Shown here: positions 20,899 through 28,346 of the stretch, piece after piece | How the letters are laid out: each line of letters begins with the position of its first letter | Numbering within the stretch: the stretch's first letter is position 1 | Origin: Bryobacterales bacterium | Lineage (GTDB): Bacteria; Acidobacteriota; Terriglobia; Bryobacterales; Bryobacteraceae | Reading direction: 5' to 3' | DNA: 64,000 bases | Assembly: GCA_020854055.1 (NCBI GenBank) | Contig: JADZGD010000018.1 | Coordinates: 25,945 to 89,944 of the forward strand | Made by a program: the position numbers and the translations under genes | The notes under the pieces: generated by a model | The model's input: only the letters and a program-made list of their open reading frames with translations | Database searches by the model: none | Told to the model about the DNA's origin: nothing

Positions 20899-22100
20899 AG
20901 CGCCGCCACTTTTTTCTGCCGTAACAGGAAGTAAATTCCTACCACGCTCAGTGCCATCCCGTTGGCAAGTACAATTACCGGCGTCGATACCACCTTGGTC
21001 AACCCTCCCGCCACTAGGTTGCCGATTGGCGTGCCGCCGCGGAAAGCGACGTTGTAGACGCTCATTACCCGGCCGCGCATCTCGTCGGGAACAATTAACT
21101 GCACCACCGTACCGATCGTCGTGAACGCGCCCATCAGCACTGCCCCGGTGATTACCAGGATTGCGCAGCTCAGCGCCAGCCGGTTGGAGATGCCGAATGC
21201 CGCCATCAGTCCACCCAGCAGTACCAGCAGAAATAGCGCCTGCTGGCCCTGCTGCTTCCCCTGTCCGAGCGCGCCCACAATCAATGCTCCAAAAATCGAG
21301 CCTACCGCCGACATCGACAAAAGCAGCGTGTACTGGCTCGGACCGCCGTGCAGTATGTCCCGCGCGAATACCGGCAGGAACATGATCAGCGGGCCGGCCA
21401 GCATCGTCATCAGAAACGTCAGCACAATCAGCCCCGGCATCGCGTCCCGCTTGCTGATGAAGTCGATTCCGCCGCGCATGCTCTCCATGATCGATGCCGT
21501 GCTCGGACCCGGAACGTAACTCAGCTTGATCACTACCAGGGAAACGATCACCGCCAGAAACGACATCGCGTTCAAACCGAAACACCACGCCGGCCCCAAC
21601 TGGGTCAACGCGACGCCGCCCACTACCGGGCCAATCAATCGTGCCAGGTTGAATTGCGCCGCGTTCATCGCCAGCGCATTCTTCAAGTCCTCCGGGCCCA
21701 CCAGCGTCGGCAGCAGCGCCTGGTATGCCGGTCCTCCGAACGATTGCGCGATTCCGCTGACAAACGACAGGCACAGTATGTGCCACACCTTTACCACGCC
21801 GGTGGCAAATAACACCGCCAGCACCGTGGCGCTGGTCATCTGTAACACCTGGGAGAACAGCAGTAGTTTGCGCCGGTCCATGCGGTCCGCCACCACGCCG
21901 CCCACCATCGAAAACAGCAGAATCGGAAAATCACCCAGGAACGCGTCCAACCCAAGCAGAAACGGCGACCCGGAAAGTTGCAACACCAGCCAGCTCTGCG
22001 CCAGCTTCTGCATCCAGGTCCCGATGCTCGAGGTGCACGCGCCCATCCACATGATGCGGAAGTCGCGATGCTTGAATGCACTGAAGACTTTACGGATCAA
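20895..22100 (-). CDS. MFS transporter (enterobactin-exporter/MFS_3 type)
   Basis: Twelve-helix membrane transporter (401 aa), probably an exporter. The N-terminus HRDFRIMWMGACTSSIGTWMQKLAQSWLV and the loop DRMDRRKLLL are typical of the EntS-like MFS_3 group, as is LIVPDEMRGRVMSVYNVAFRGGTPIGN in the second half. Substrate cannot be told. The start appears to be TTG: the codon two positions upstream region contains an in-frame stop and the first ATG would remove conserved residues. It is convergent with and overlaps the histidine kinase end. Confidence 0.85.
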   Translation of the reverse strand: MIRKVFSAFKHRDFRIMWMGACTSSIGTWMQKLAQSWLVLQLSGSPFLLGLDAFLGDFPILLFSMVGGVVADRMDRRKLLLFSQVLQMTSATVLAVLFATGVVKVWHILCLSFVSGIAQSFGGPAYQALLPTLVGPEDLKNALAMNAAQFNLARLIGPVVGGVALTQLGPAWCFGLNAMSFLAVIVSLVVIKLSYVPGPSTASIMESMRGGIDFISKRDAMPGLIVLTFLMTMLAGPLIMFLPVFARDILHGGPSQYTLLLSMSAVGSIFGALIVGALGQGKQQGQQALFLLVLLGGLMAAFGISNRLALSCAILVITGAVLMGAFTTIGTVVQLIVPDEMRGRVMSVYNVAFRGGTPIGNLVAGGLTKVVSTPVIVLANGMALSVVGIYFLLRQKKVAAL

Positions 22101-22130
22101 ACAAAATCATCCCGTTCCACCAACACGCTC

Positions 22131-22505
22131 TCAAGCTAGCGGCTTCGGCCTCGCAATCAGGTGCAGAAGGTTGCCATCCCTATCGCGGAAGAAAACCAGC
22201 CGGTTACCCGAATTCTCGTACGGCGGCCCCTCAAATCGCACACCCTTGGATTTCAGCAGCTCATAGCCCTGGTCAAAGTCATCGACCAGAATCGCCAGGT
22301 GCCGGATTCCCGGATCGGCCGGCTTCGCCTGCTCGAGTTCGCCGTTCGACGGGATAATCTCCAGCATCGAGCCGTTCGCCGCTTTCACGAAAAAGAACTT
22401 GTCGTAGTGGAAATTGATCACGAATTCCAGGTGTTCCACATACCAGTTGGCCAGCCGCTCCGGATCGGATGAAGCGATGGCCGTGTGCTCCAGGCCCTTG
22501 AACAT
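22131..22505 (-). CDS. VOC-family (glyoxalase/bleomycin-resistance fold) protein
   Basis: Small vicinal-oxygen-chelate protein (124 aa). Two beta-alpha-beta-beta-beta units are visible, starting GLEHTAIASSDPERLANWYVEHLEF and GIRHLAILVDDFDQGYELLKSKGV. Candidate metal ligands are His8, Glu49 (MLEII), His69 and Glu near the C-terminus, in FFRDRDGNLLHLIAR. It could be a glyoxalase-like lyase, dioxygenase or binding protein. It lies between the MFS exporter and the START-like gene, on the same strand. Confidence 0.8.
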   Translation of the reverse strand: MFKGLEHTAIASSDPERLANWYVEHLEFVINFHYDKFFFVKAANGSMLEIIPSNGELEQAKPADPGIRHLAILVDDFDQGYELLKSKGVRFEGPPYENSGNRLVFFRDRDGNLLHLIARPKPLA

Positions 22506-22542
22506 AACGGGATTGTAGCAGACGCCGCTCGCCCGGCTTGGC

Positions 22543-23328
22543 TCAGTGGACCAGCGCCCGGTGCAGGTCCTCGAGTGTCAACTCCAGCGATTGCCGCGGC
22601 AGCGTTCTCACAATCGGATTGATCAGCCAGCCCACGCCCGTCGGCACCGCGCGGCTCAACGTGATCGCCTCGCACTCCACGTATGTGCCCCCATCCCGCT
22701 GCTCGAAGCGCCAGTACGAGTTCATTCGCCACAGGAAGCCGTGGTCTTTATCCGGAGGCACCGGGTGCTCCCCCGGTTTGCCCGCGCCATCGATTTCCTG
22801 GGATCGCGTCATCACCGAACGGCTCTGCCACCGGTTGGCATCCAGTTTCCGGTACACCACCGTGTGCTCGGTGTCGTAAACCACCGTGATGACCTTCTTC
22901 TTCAGCAGGCGCAAGTAAATCCGGAACGTGTTCCCGTCGCGGCTCAGCAGCTTGGAATCCACCACCTCCGGCTTGTAGAAATCCTTGTGATGATTGTAGT
23001 CTTGAACAAACCGGATCACGTGGTCCAGGCCAACCCCGGGAAGAAAGACCGCTCCCAACCAGTCATGGATGATGCCGTCGGGTGCCTCCAGCATTCCGTC
23101 GCCGCGGTATGGCTCCACCAGTATCTCGCCGTTTTTGACATCCCTCAGCCGCGCTGGAGAATTGGCCACCTGGAGAAAGCCGCCGGGGCTGTTCGCCCGT
23201 TGCGCCATCGCTTGCTCGCGGCCGGCGGCGTAACGCTCAAATGCCTGCACCGTCGCCGCGTCGGGTTGTCCGGCTAACGCCACGGCCACCGGCATCAACG
23301 GCAAAACGGCGAACAAAATCGTTCTCAA
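22543..23328 (-). CDS. Secreted START/SRPBCC-like protein, TTG start
   Basis: Unknown function (261 aa). A signal peptide (hydrophobic core TILFAVLPLMPVAVALAG) is followed by an Ala/Gln-rich region and a domain that looks like the SRPBCC/START helix-grip: DHVIRFVQDYNHHKDFYKPEVVDSKLL, then strands FRIYLRLLKKKVITVVYDTEHTVVY and a closing amphipathic helix TLPRQSLELTLEDLHRAL. The start is inferred as TTG at 23328: a GAGGAG lies seven bases upstream, inside the last codons of the preceding gene, and no ATG or GTG fits. It is thus translationally coupled to the propeller/toroid gene. Confidence 0.72.
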   Translation of the reverse strand: MRTILFAVLPLMPVAVALAGQPDAATVQAFERYAAGREQAMAQRANSPGGFLQVANSPARLRDVKNGEILVEPYRGDGMLEAPDGIIHDWLGAVFLPGVGLDHVIRFVQDYNHHKDFYKPEVVDSKLLSRDGNTFRIYLRLLKKKVITVVYDTEHTVVYRKLDANRWQSRSVMTRSQEIDGAGKPGEHPVPPDKDHGFLWRMNSYWRFEQRDGGTYVECEAITLSRAVPTGVGWLINPIVRTLPRQSLELTLEDLHRALVH

Positions 23329-23332
23329 TGTC

Positions 23333-25582
23333 TTACTCCTCGATGAAGCGGTGATAAAGCCCCATGTAGTAAGGCAGTAGAAACACCGCGCCATCGCCCA
23401 GCGCATGGCCGCGTCCGCCCGAATTCAGTTGGTACGGATTGTGGTTCCAGTAGGCGAAAAATCGCTCGTCGGCCGGAAGCACCTTGCCGTTTCGGCGATA
23501 ACCCATGCCTTCGATTTCGTCATCATCAGGCAGGAAGGAGCGCAGGTGGATGATGTCTTTGCGCTGCGCATTCCGCTGGCCCCAATCGACCCGGTTCCTC
23601 GGCAGGCGCTGTAACGTATCCAGCGAATCCTCCAGCCAGGAGCCTTTCGGCGTCAGATCCTCAGTCCGGAAGGCGCTCTGGAATTTTTTGCCCGTCAAAC
23701 CCGCCGCCGCCACGAAGTTGAAAAACGGATTCATCTCCGGCCGCTCCACGCTCCAGTAACCGGCCAGGGACTTGGCATAGCGCTCCACCACTTCTTCATC
23801 CGTCTCGTACTTCAACAGGTGGTAATAACACATGAACGCCATCTCGTCATCGGACTGGTTGCCCGTGCCCGGGCCCGCCGTTACCTTGGCCACCATGGCA
23901 TTGGTCGCGTAGTTGTGTTCGTTGATCAGCCTCCGGTACGCCTCCCCGTACCTGGCGTCGCCGGTGACGTGCTCGGCCACCTTCAGATAGGACAGCATGC
24001 TCAGCGAATTCAAACCGCGCTCGGTCAGAAACATCTTGCCTTCGTTGAGGCTTACCGGGTCGAAAATCGCCCACCGCGTCGGCTTCCCATCCCAATCCAC
24101 CAGCGCATAGTTGTGCGCCAGCAGATGATCGGTGATCACCCGGACAACTTCTTGGACGTCTCGCTTCTCCCCGGCGGTTTCCGCTACCAGGTCGTAATAG
24201 AGGCCGTAGAAGAAGTAGTGCCCGTCCAACTCGTCCGAACTGGTGTCCGTCTTCCAATACCATTTCCCGTCGGCGCTCTTGGGCCACCGCGGGCTCATCA
24301 CCTTCCACAACCGGTCGCGCCGCGCCCGCCGGTGCTCGTCACGCGCCGCCGAATCCTGGAGGTTGGGATCCGGCCCGCTCGTAGGCAGAATCGAGCGGGC
24401 AGGGAAGCCCGGTGGCGCCGGATGTTCGCCGCCTTGCGTTACCTGGCTCAGAAACCGCAACGCCTCGAACGCCTTTCGCGCTCGCCGCTTGGCCGCCGGG
24501 TCGTGCGTGGCGCCGTAGGCAAAGCACTCGCCCGCGCCGTACATGGAGGTCCACAGCCCGTCGTTGTCGCTGTCGTGTTGCACCCAACGGCTCTTATCCC
24601 CCGCCACCGGCAGTGAAACCGACAGAACGTACTCGTACGGTGTTCGCCGGTGGCGCAGGTCGATCTCTTTTTCAAAGTATTCGGCCTTGCTCCTGAGTGT
24701 TGCGGACCGCCGCTCGATCACCGCCAGCCCCCGCGCGGTGGCGATTGAAGCGTCCCCATTGGCGTTAATCGCCAGCGCCCGCACATCATCGTCAGGGAGC
24801 CACCGCCGCCCCTGCCGGTATTCCCAGGTCTTGCCGTCGTATCGGATCGCGCCCATCCGGGTGCCGAACCACATCACCCCAGCCGGCCCCGCGGCAATCG
24901 CCGTGAAATCGTCGTAGGGCAAGCCTTCCCGGCCGGTAAGCAGTCGCCACCCGCTGGCATCGCGCCGCCCAAGCCCTTGTGGACTGGCGAACCACAACCT
25001 GCCTTCCGAGTCGAAGGACACCGCGCGGACATCCACCGGCGACCAGGAGCGTGCTCCCTCCGCCGGATAAACCGCCGTCCACCCGCTTTCCGTCGAGGTG
25101 AATAACCCCCCATCGGCGGCCAGCGCAAGCTCACCACCGGGGCCAATCGCGACGGCCCGCGCATCTCTCACACCGCCCGGCAACGCAATCGGTGACCACC
25201 GCGCCCTGCGCTCAAACAACGCGGTGCCCGTGCCGTAAACCACTCGCTCACCGCGCGCCGACAGAATCCTGCCGCCACCCAGCGGCAGGTCGTAAATCTT
25301 GTTTCCACTCGCCGCCTCATACAGCGCACCGCCCGAAACCACCAGGACGCCTCCGCCCTGCGCGGCGCACAATTCGGCTGCTCTCCCGCTCCATCCTTCC
25401 ACCGCGGACCACCGGCCGCCTGCCCGCCGGAACAATCCCTCCGCCGTTCCCGCATAATCGCCGGCTACGCAAAGGATGGGCTGTCCCGCCAGTTCCACCC
25501 GGGGAACCTCTTCGATGTAGGCTCCCGCCCATGCCGCGGAACTCGCGGCCAGCAGACCGAAAAACAACGAAAACGATCTCAT
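23333..25582 (-). CDS. Secreted protein with N-terminal beta-propeller and C-terminal alpha-toroid domain
   Basis: Unknown function (749 aa), exported by a Sec signal (MRSFSLFFGLLAASSAAWAG). Residues about 25-310 hold repeated propeller blades of the two-component-regulator type, e.g. VRAVSFDSEGRLWFASPQGLGR, FTAIAAGPAGVMWFGTRMG and VRALAINANGDASIATARG. Residues about 320-749 are helical and aromatic, with WYWKTDTSSDELDGHYFFYGLYYDL and LNSGGRGHALGDGAVFLLPYYMGLYH, like an (alpha/alpha)-barrel of glycan-active or lipid-modifying enzymes. No transmembrane or kinase part follows, so it is not a sensor kinase. Asp/Glu-rich motifs suggest an enzyme; the substrate is unknown. Confidence 0.75.
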   Translation of the reverse strand: MRSFSLFFGLLAASSAAWAGAYIEEVPRVELAGQPILCVAGDYAGTAEGLFRRAGGRWSAVEGWSGRAAELCAAQGGGVLVVSGGALYEAASGNKIYDLPLGGGRILSARGERVVYGTGTALFERRARWSPIALPGGVRDARAVAIGPGGELALAADGGLFTSTESGWTAVYPAEGARSWSPVDVRAVSFDSEGRLWFASPQGLGRRDASGWRLLTGREGLPYDDFTAIAAGPAGVMWFGTRMGAIRYDGKTWEYRQGRRWLPDDDVRALAINANGDASIATARGLAVIERRSATLRSKAEYFEKEIDLRHRRTPYEYVLSVSLPVAGDKSRWVQHDSDNDGLWTSMYGAGECFAYGATHDPAAKRRARKAFEALRFLSQVTQGGEHPAPPGFPARSILPTSGPDPNLQDSAARDEHRRARRDRLWKVMSPRWPKSADGKWYWKTDTSSDELDGHYFFYGLYYDLVAETAGEKRDVQEVVRVITDHLLAHNYALVDWDGKPTRWAIFDPVSLNEGKMFLTERGLNSLSMLSYLKVAEHVTGDARYGEAYRRLINEHNYATNAMVAKVTAGPGTGNQSDDEMAFMCYYHLLKYETDEEVVERYAKSLAGYWSVERPEMNPFFNFVAAAGLTGKKFQSAFRTEDLTPKGSWLEDSLDTLQRLPRNRVDWGQRNAQRKDIIHLRSFLPDDDEIEGMGYRRNGKVLPADERFFAYWNHNPYQLNSGGRGHALGDGAVFLLPYYMGLYHRFIEE

Positions 25583-25669
25583 AACCTGGAAAGCCCCAGT
25601 GTAGTCCATAAATCGGTCAGCCTGAGAGCCTGCCTGCGCAAAGCGCCTCGTGCCGAAATGTTGTGGTTG

Positions 25670-25686
25670 CGATGGTCGAACCATCG
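25670..25686. repeat. Perfect inverted repeat upstream of the propeller gene
   Basis: CGATGGT, CGA, ACCATCG: 7-bp arms and a 3-base loop, about 90 bases upstream of the propeller/toroid start and 50 before the arsR promoter. It may be an operator or a leader hairpin of the minus-strand gene; there is no T-run. Confidence 0.35.
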
Positions 25687-25738
25687 GAGTGATCGTGGCT
25701 GCAAGACAGAAGAATCGCCAGTTCCAGTAAAATAATCC

Positions 25739-25768
25739 TGGACATAATTTGATAATCATGCGATTATC
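25739..25768 (+). promoter_or_regulatory. arsR promoter with overlapping palindromic operator
   Basis: A -35-like TGGACA (25739-25744) and, 17 bases later, GATTAT (25762-25767) form a plausible promoter. GATAATC (25751-25757) and GATTATC (25762-25768) are perfect 7-bp arms separated by ATGC, a palindrome overlapping the -10. This is where an ArsR dimer would block RNA polymerase. The site begins about 44 bases before the chosen arsR start. Confidence 0.6.
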
Positions 25769-25794
25769 GAACCATGGCCGACAGGAGATCACCG

Positions 25795-26139
25795 GTGCCG
25801 GCAAAGCTGAAACAGGAAGAGGTGAGCCTGTACGCGGACACATTCGCCGCGCTTGGCAGCGAGCCGCGGCTGCGCATCATGCGGCTGCTGTTATGGGCGC
25901 ATCCGGGCGGCTTGGTCGTGGGCGAGATCGCCGAAGAACTGGATGTGACGGCGAGCACTCTCTCGCACCATCTGGACAAGCTCAGGAACGAAGACCTCGT
26001 GCATGTGCAACGAGAGGGCACGTTTCTACGCTATTCGGCGAACACGGCAGCCCTGGAGCGGCTTCTGGGCTTCCTGTATGCGGAGTGTTGTACGCGCAAC
26101 AAGGCTGTTGAGCCGCGGAAAGTCGTTTGCTGCGAGTAG
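25795..26139 (+). CDS. arsR: ArsR/SmtB-family arsenic-responsive repressor
   Basis: Small winged-helix repressor (114 aa) expected to release DNA on binding As(III). The wHTH is at about residues 15-80 (LGSEPRLRIMRLLL, then VGEIAEELDVTASTLSHHLDKLR and the wing LVHVQREGTFLRYS). The alpha-3 CVCDLC motif of E. coli ArsR is absent; instead cysteine pairs sit at the C-terminus (AECCTR and KVVCCE), as in Acidithiobacillus-type ArsR. I start at GTG 25795 because AGGAG lies seven bases upstream; the ATG at 25774 sits on the predicted transcription start with no ribosome-binding site. arsM follows ten bases later. Confidence 0.88.
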   Translation: MPAKLKQEEVSLYADTFAALGSEPRLRIMRLLLWAHPGGLVVGEIAEELDVTASTLSHHLDKLRNEDLVHVQREGTFLRYSANTAALERLLGFLYAECCTRNKAVEPRKVVCCE

Positions 26140-26148
26140 GAGGCGGGA

Positions 26149-26973
26149 ATGAGCGAAATCAAAGACATTGTCAGGGAGAAGTACGGTCAGGCGGCGCTGC
26201 GGGTTGTTGCGGGCGAAGGTAACGCATGCTGTGGGAGCAGCCCGTCGTCCTGCTGCTCGGGCGGCGATCCGATCACGTCAGAACTGTACGATCAGCTTCA
26301 AAAGGACGATCTGCCCGAAACGGCGGTGCTGGCCTCGCTGGGCTGTGGAAATCCGACTGCGCTCGCCGAGCTGAAGCCGGGTGAGGTTGTTCTCGATCTT
26401 GGAAGCGGCGGTGGTATCGACGTTCTGCTCTCGGCGAAGCGCGTTTCGCCAGGCGGGAAAGCCTACGGTCTCGATATGACGGACGAGATGCTGGCGCTCG
26501 CCCGCGACAACCAGAAGAAGGCCGGCGCCGGCAATGTGGAGTTCCTTAAGGGGGAGATCGAGAACATTCCGCTGCCCGATAACTCCGTGGACGTCATCAT
26601 CTCGAATTGTGTGATCAATCTTTCGGCGGACAAGGACCGGGTTCTGCGTGAAGCATTCCGCGTCCTCAGGCCCGGCGGCCGCCTGGCGGTCTCCGATGTG
26701 GTCACGCGCGGCCGGATCCCCGAGGAGATCCGCAAGAGCATGCTGCTTTGGGTAGGCTGTGTGGCCGGCGCTCTTGAAGAGAACGAGTACCGGTCGAAGC
26801 TCAGCGCGGCGGGGTTCGGCGGCATCGGCATCGAGCCGACCCGGATCTACCGCCGCGAAGACGCAGTCACCTTCCTGGCGGATAAGGGAATCGATCTGGA
26901 GAAGGTCGGCCCGCTCGTCGACGGCAAGTTCATGAGCGCATTCGTTCGCGCCAGCAAACCTGCCGAAACGTAG
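26149..26973 (+). CDS. arsM: Arsenite S-adenosylmethionine methyltransferase
   Basis: Methylates As(III) with SAM as a detoxification step (274 aa). The Rossmann SAM-binding motif is [16 protein letters not shown]. The three arsenic-binding cysteines of the family are present at Cys66 (SLGCGNP), Cys154 (SNCVINL) and Cys204 (WVGCVAG); the 50-residue gap between the last two matches the known enzymes. Extra N-terminal cysteines (ACCGS and SCCSG) are usual. A GGAGG lies 6 bases before the ATG. Codon choice, richer in GCG and GAG than in the flanking GCC-rich genes, hints at transfer. Confidence 0.95.
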   Translation: MSEIKDIVREKYGQAALRVVAGEGNACCGSSPSSCCSGGDPITSELYDQLQKDDLPETAVLASLGCGNPTALAELKPGEVVLDLGSGGGIDVLLSAKRVSPGGKAYGLDMTDEMLALARDNQKKAGAGNVEFLKGEIENIPLPDNSVDVIISNCVINLSADKDRVLREAFRVLRPGGRLAVSDVVTRGRIPEEIRKSMLLWVGCVAGALEENEYRSKLSAAGFGGIGIEPTRIYRREDAVTFLADKGIDLEKVGPLVDGKFMSAFVRASKPAET

Positions 26974-26985
26974 AGGCGCGCGTCG

Positions 26986-27150
26986 CTGGACCCCATTAGC
27001 CGCCGGCTTTCCTTTCTCGACCGGCGTTTTACGCTGTGGATCTTCAGTGCGAAGATCCTCGGCGTGGGAACGGGATGTGCGCTTTCCGGTGCCGTCACGG
27101 TTGTAACCAGCGTGCAAGCAGGGTTAACTTCGATTCCCATCGCCACCGGC
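26986..27150 (+). pseudogene. acr3: Remnant of an Acr3-type arsenite efflux permease
   Basis: Directly after arsM, frame +1 encodes about 55 residues that align by eye with the start of Acr3 permeases: RLSFLDRRFTLWIFSAKIL, then LGVGTG and LTSIPIATGL, against the family pattern SFLDR-WI-A-LG-G and TS-PIA-GL. There is no start codon or ribosome-binding site, and similarity stops after the first transmembrane segment, where hydrophilic text ([11 protein letters not shown]) follows. The remaining roughly 300 residues of Acr3 are missing. This reads as a deleted 5' end of the pump gene, with the junction close to 27150 and mtnP beginning at 27234. Confidence 0.75.
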
Positions 27151-27233
27151 CTGCTCGATGAGCGGAACCACTGGGCCAGGGCGGGAAATCTCCGGTTCCG
27201 TCCACCGCCGGCAAACAAGCTAATCTGGAAACT

Positions 27234-28097
27234 GTGACGGCACCCATCGGAATCATCGGCGGCAGCGGACTGTACTCCATGCCCGGTTTTGAAGCACACC
27301 AGGAGGTTACTCTCGATACGCCTTTCGGCTCTCCCTCGGATGCCTTCGTCGTCGGTAAACTGGCCGGAAAGGATGTGGCATTTCTCGCCCGCCACGGCCG
27401 GGGCCATCGTATCTCCCCATCGGAGCTGAATTTTCGGGCCAATATTTACGGCATGAAGATGCTCGGGGTGGAGCGTATCCTGTCGCTCAGCGCCGTTGGC
27501 TCGCTCAAAGAAGAACATCACCCGCTCGATTTTGTCATTCCCGGCCAGTTCTTCGATCGTACCCGCGGGCGCATCTCCACCTTTTTCGGCGAAGGCCTGG
27601 TGGCCCACATCAGCTTTGCCGATCCGGTTTGCCCCGAACTCTCCGCCCTGGTCCAAACTGCCTGTGCGTCGGCCGGGGTCAACGCCAAACAAGGCGGAAC
27701 GTACCTCTGCATGGAAGGCCCCGCCTTTTCCACCAAGGCTGAGTCGAATGTCTACCGCTCCTGGGGCATGGATGTGATCGGCATGACCAACCTCCAGGAG
27801 GCCAAGCTGGCGCGCGAGGCCGAGATCTGTTACGTCACCATCGCCATGGTCACCGACTACGACTGTTGGCACGAAGAGCACGACGCCGTCACCGTCAGCG
27901 ACATCATCGCCAATCTTTCACACAACGCGGCCAACGCCGCCAAAGTGGTAGCCGCCGCCGTCGCCGCCATGCCCGCCACCCGAGCGTGCAAATGCGGATC
28001 CGCGCTCGCCCATGCTCTGATCACCGAACGCAACTCGATCCCGCAAGCGGCACGCGAAAAGCTCGCCCTACTGGTACGTAAATATCTCGACCGGTAA
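27234..28097 (+). CDS. mtnP: S-methyl-5'-thioadenosine phosphorylase
   Basis: Phosphorolysis of methylthioadenosine to adenine and methylthioribose-1-phosphate in methionine salvage (287 aa). Motifs of the PNP/MTAP family [17 protein letters not shown] at the N-terminus, [69 protein letters not shown] and [16 protein letters not shown]. The start is GTG with a weak GGA upstream. The upstream intergenic stretch is the end of the arsenic island. Confidence 0.95.
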   Translation: MTAPIGIIGGSGLYSMPGFEAHQEVTLDTPFGSPSDAFVVGKLAGKDVAFLARHGRGHRISPSELNFRANIYGMKMLGVERILSLSAVGSLKEEHHPLDFVIPGQFFDRTRGRISTFFGEGLVAHISFADPVCPELSALVQTACASAGVNAKQGGTYLCMEGPAFSTKAESNVYRSWGMDVIGMTNLQEAKLAREAEICYVTIAMVTDYDCWHEEHDAVTVSDIIANLSHNAANAAKVVAAAVAAMPATRACKCGSALAHALITERNSIPQAAREKLALLVRKYLDR

Positions 28098-28169
28098 CCG
28101 GCGCAGACCTGAATTGCGCACCGGCGCGGCGCCGCCTGAACCCCCGTCACCCGCTGCCGGCAGCATGCC

Positions 28170-28346
28170 CTAGCAGCACTTCGGACGAACATACTTAGCC
28201 CGTAGCCTGCCATCGCTAAACGCGCGCCACTCCTCGGCCGAATGGGTTCGCCCATGCCGCCGCAGGTGTCGCGCGTAGGCGCTCTCATCGCTCAACTCCC
28301 GCGCCAGGCCCAGCAGAATTCGTCCCAGTTTACGCAATCGCTTCAC
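28170..28346 (-). CDS. ybdD: YbdD/YjiX-family small protein
   Basis: A 58-aa basic protein of the YbdD/YjiX family, which in many bacteria accompanies the pyruvate/peptide transporter CstA. The pattern [26 protein letters not shown] and the terminal AKYVRPKCC match the family (Y..Y..H....P.......F and a final CC). The GTG start overlaps the cstA stop as GTGA, with GGAGG four bases upstream inside the last cstA codons. Translation is therefore coupled to cstA. Its molecular role is not established. Confidence 0.85.
   Translation of the reverse strand: MKRLRKLGRILLGLARELSDESAYARHLRRHGRTHSAEEWRAFSDGRLRAKYVRPKCC

Noticed and set aside
25545..25794. A promoter for the propeller gene in the region shared with arsR
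   Set aside because: No -35/-10 pair on the minus strand was convincing; only an inverted repeat could be supported.
26278..27881. Two overlapping minus-strand open frames against arsM, the acr3 remnant and mtnP
   Set aside because: They run opposite proteins with intact catalytic motifs and show no family pattern of their own.
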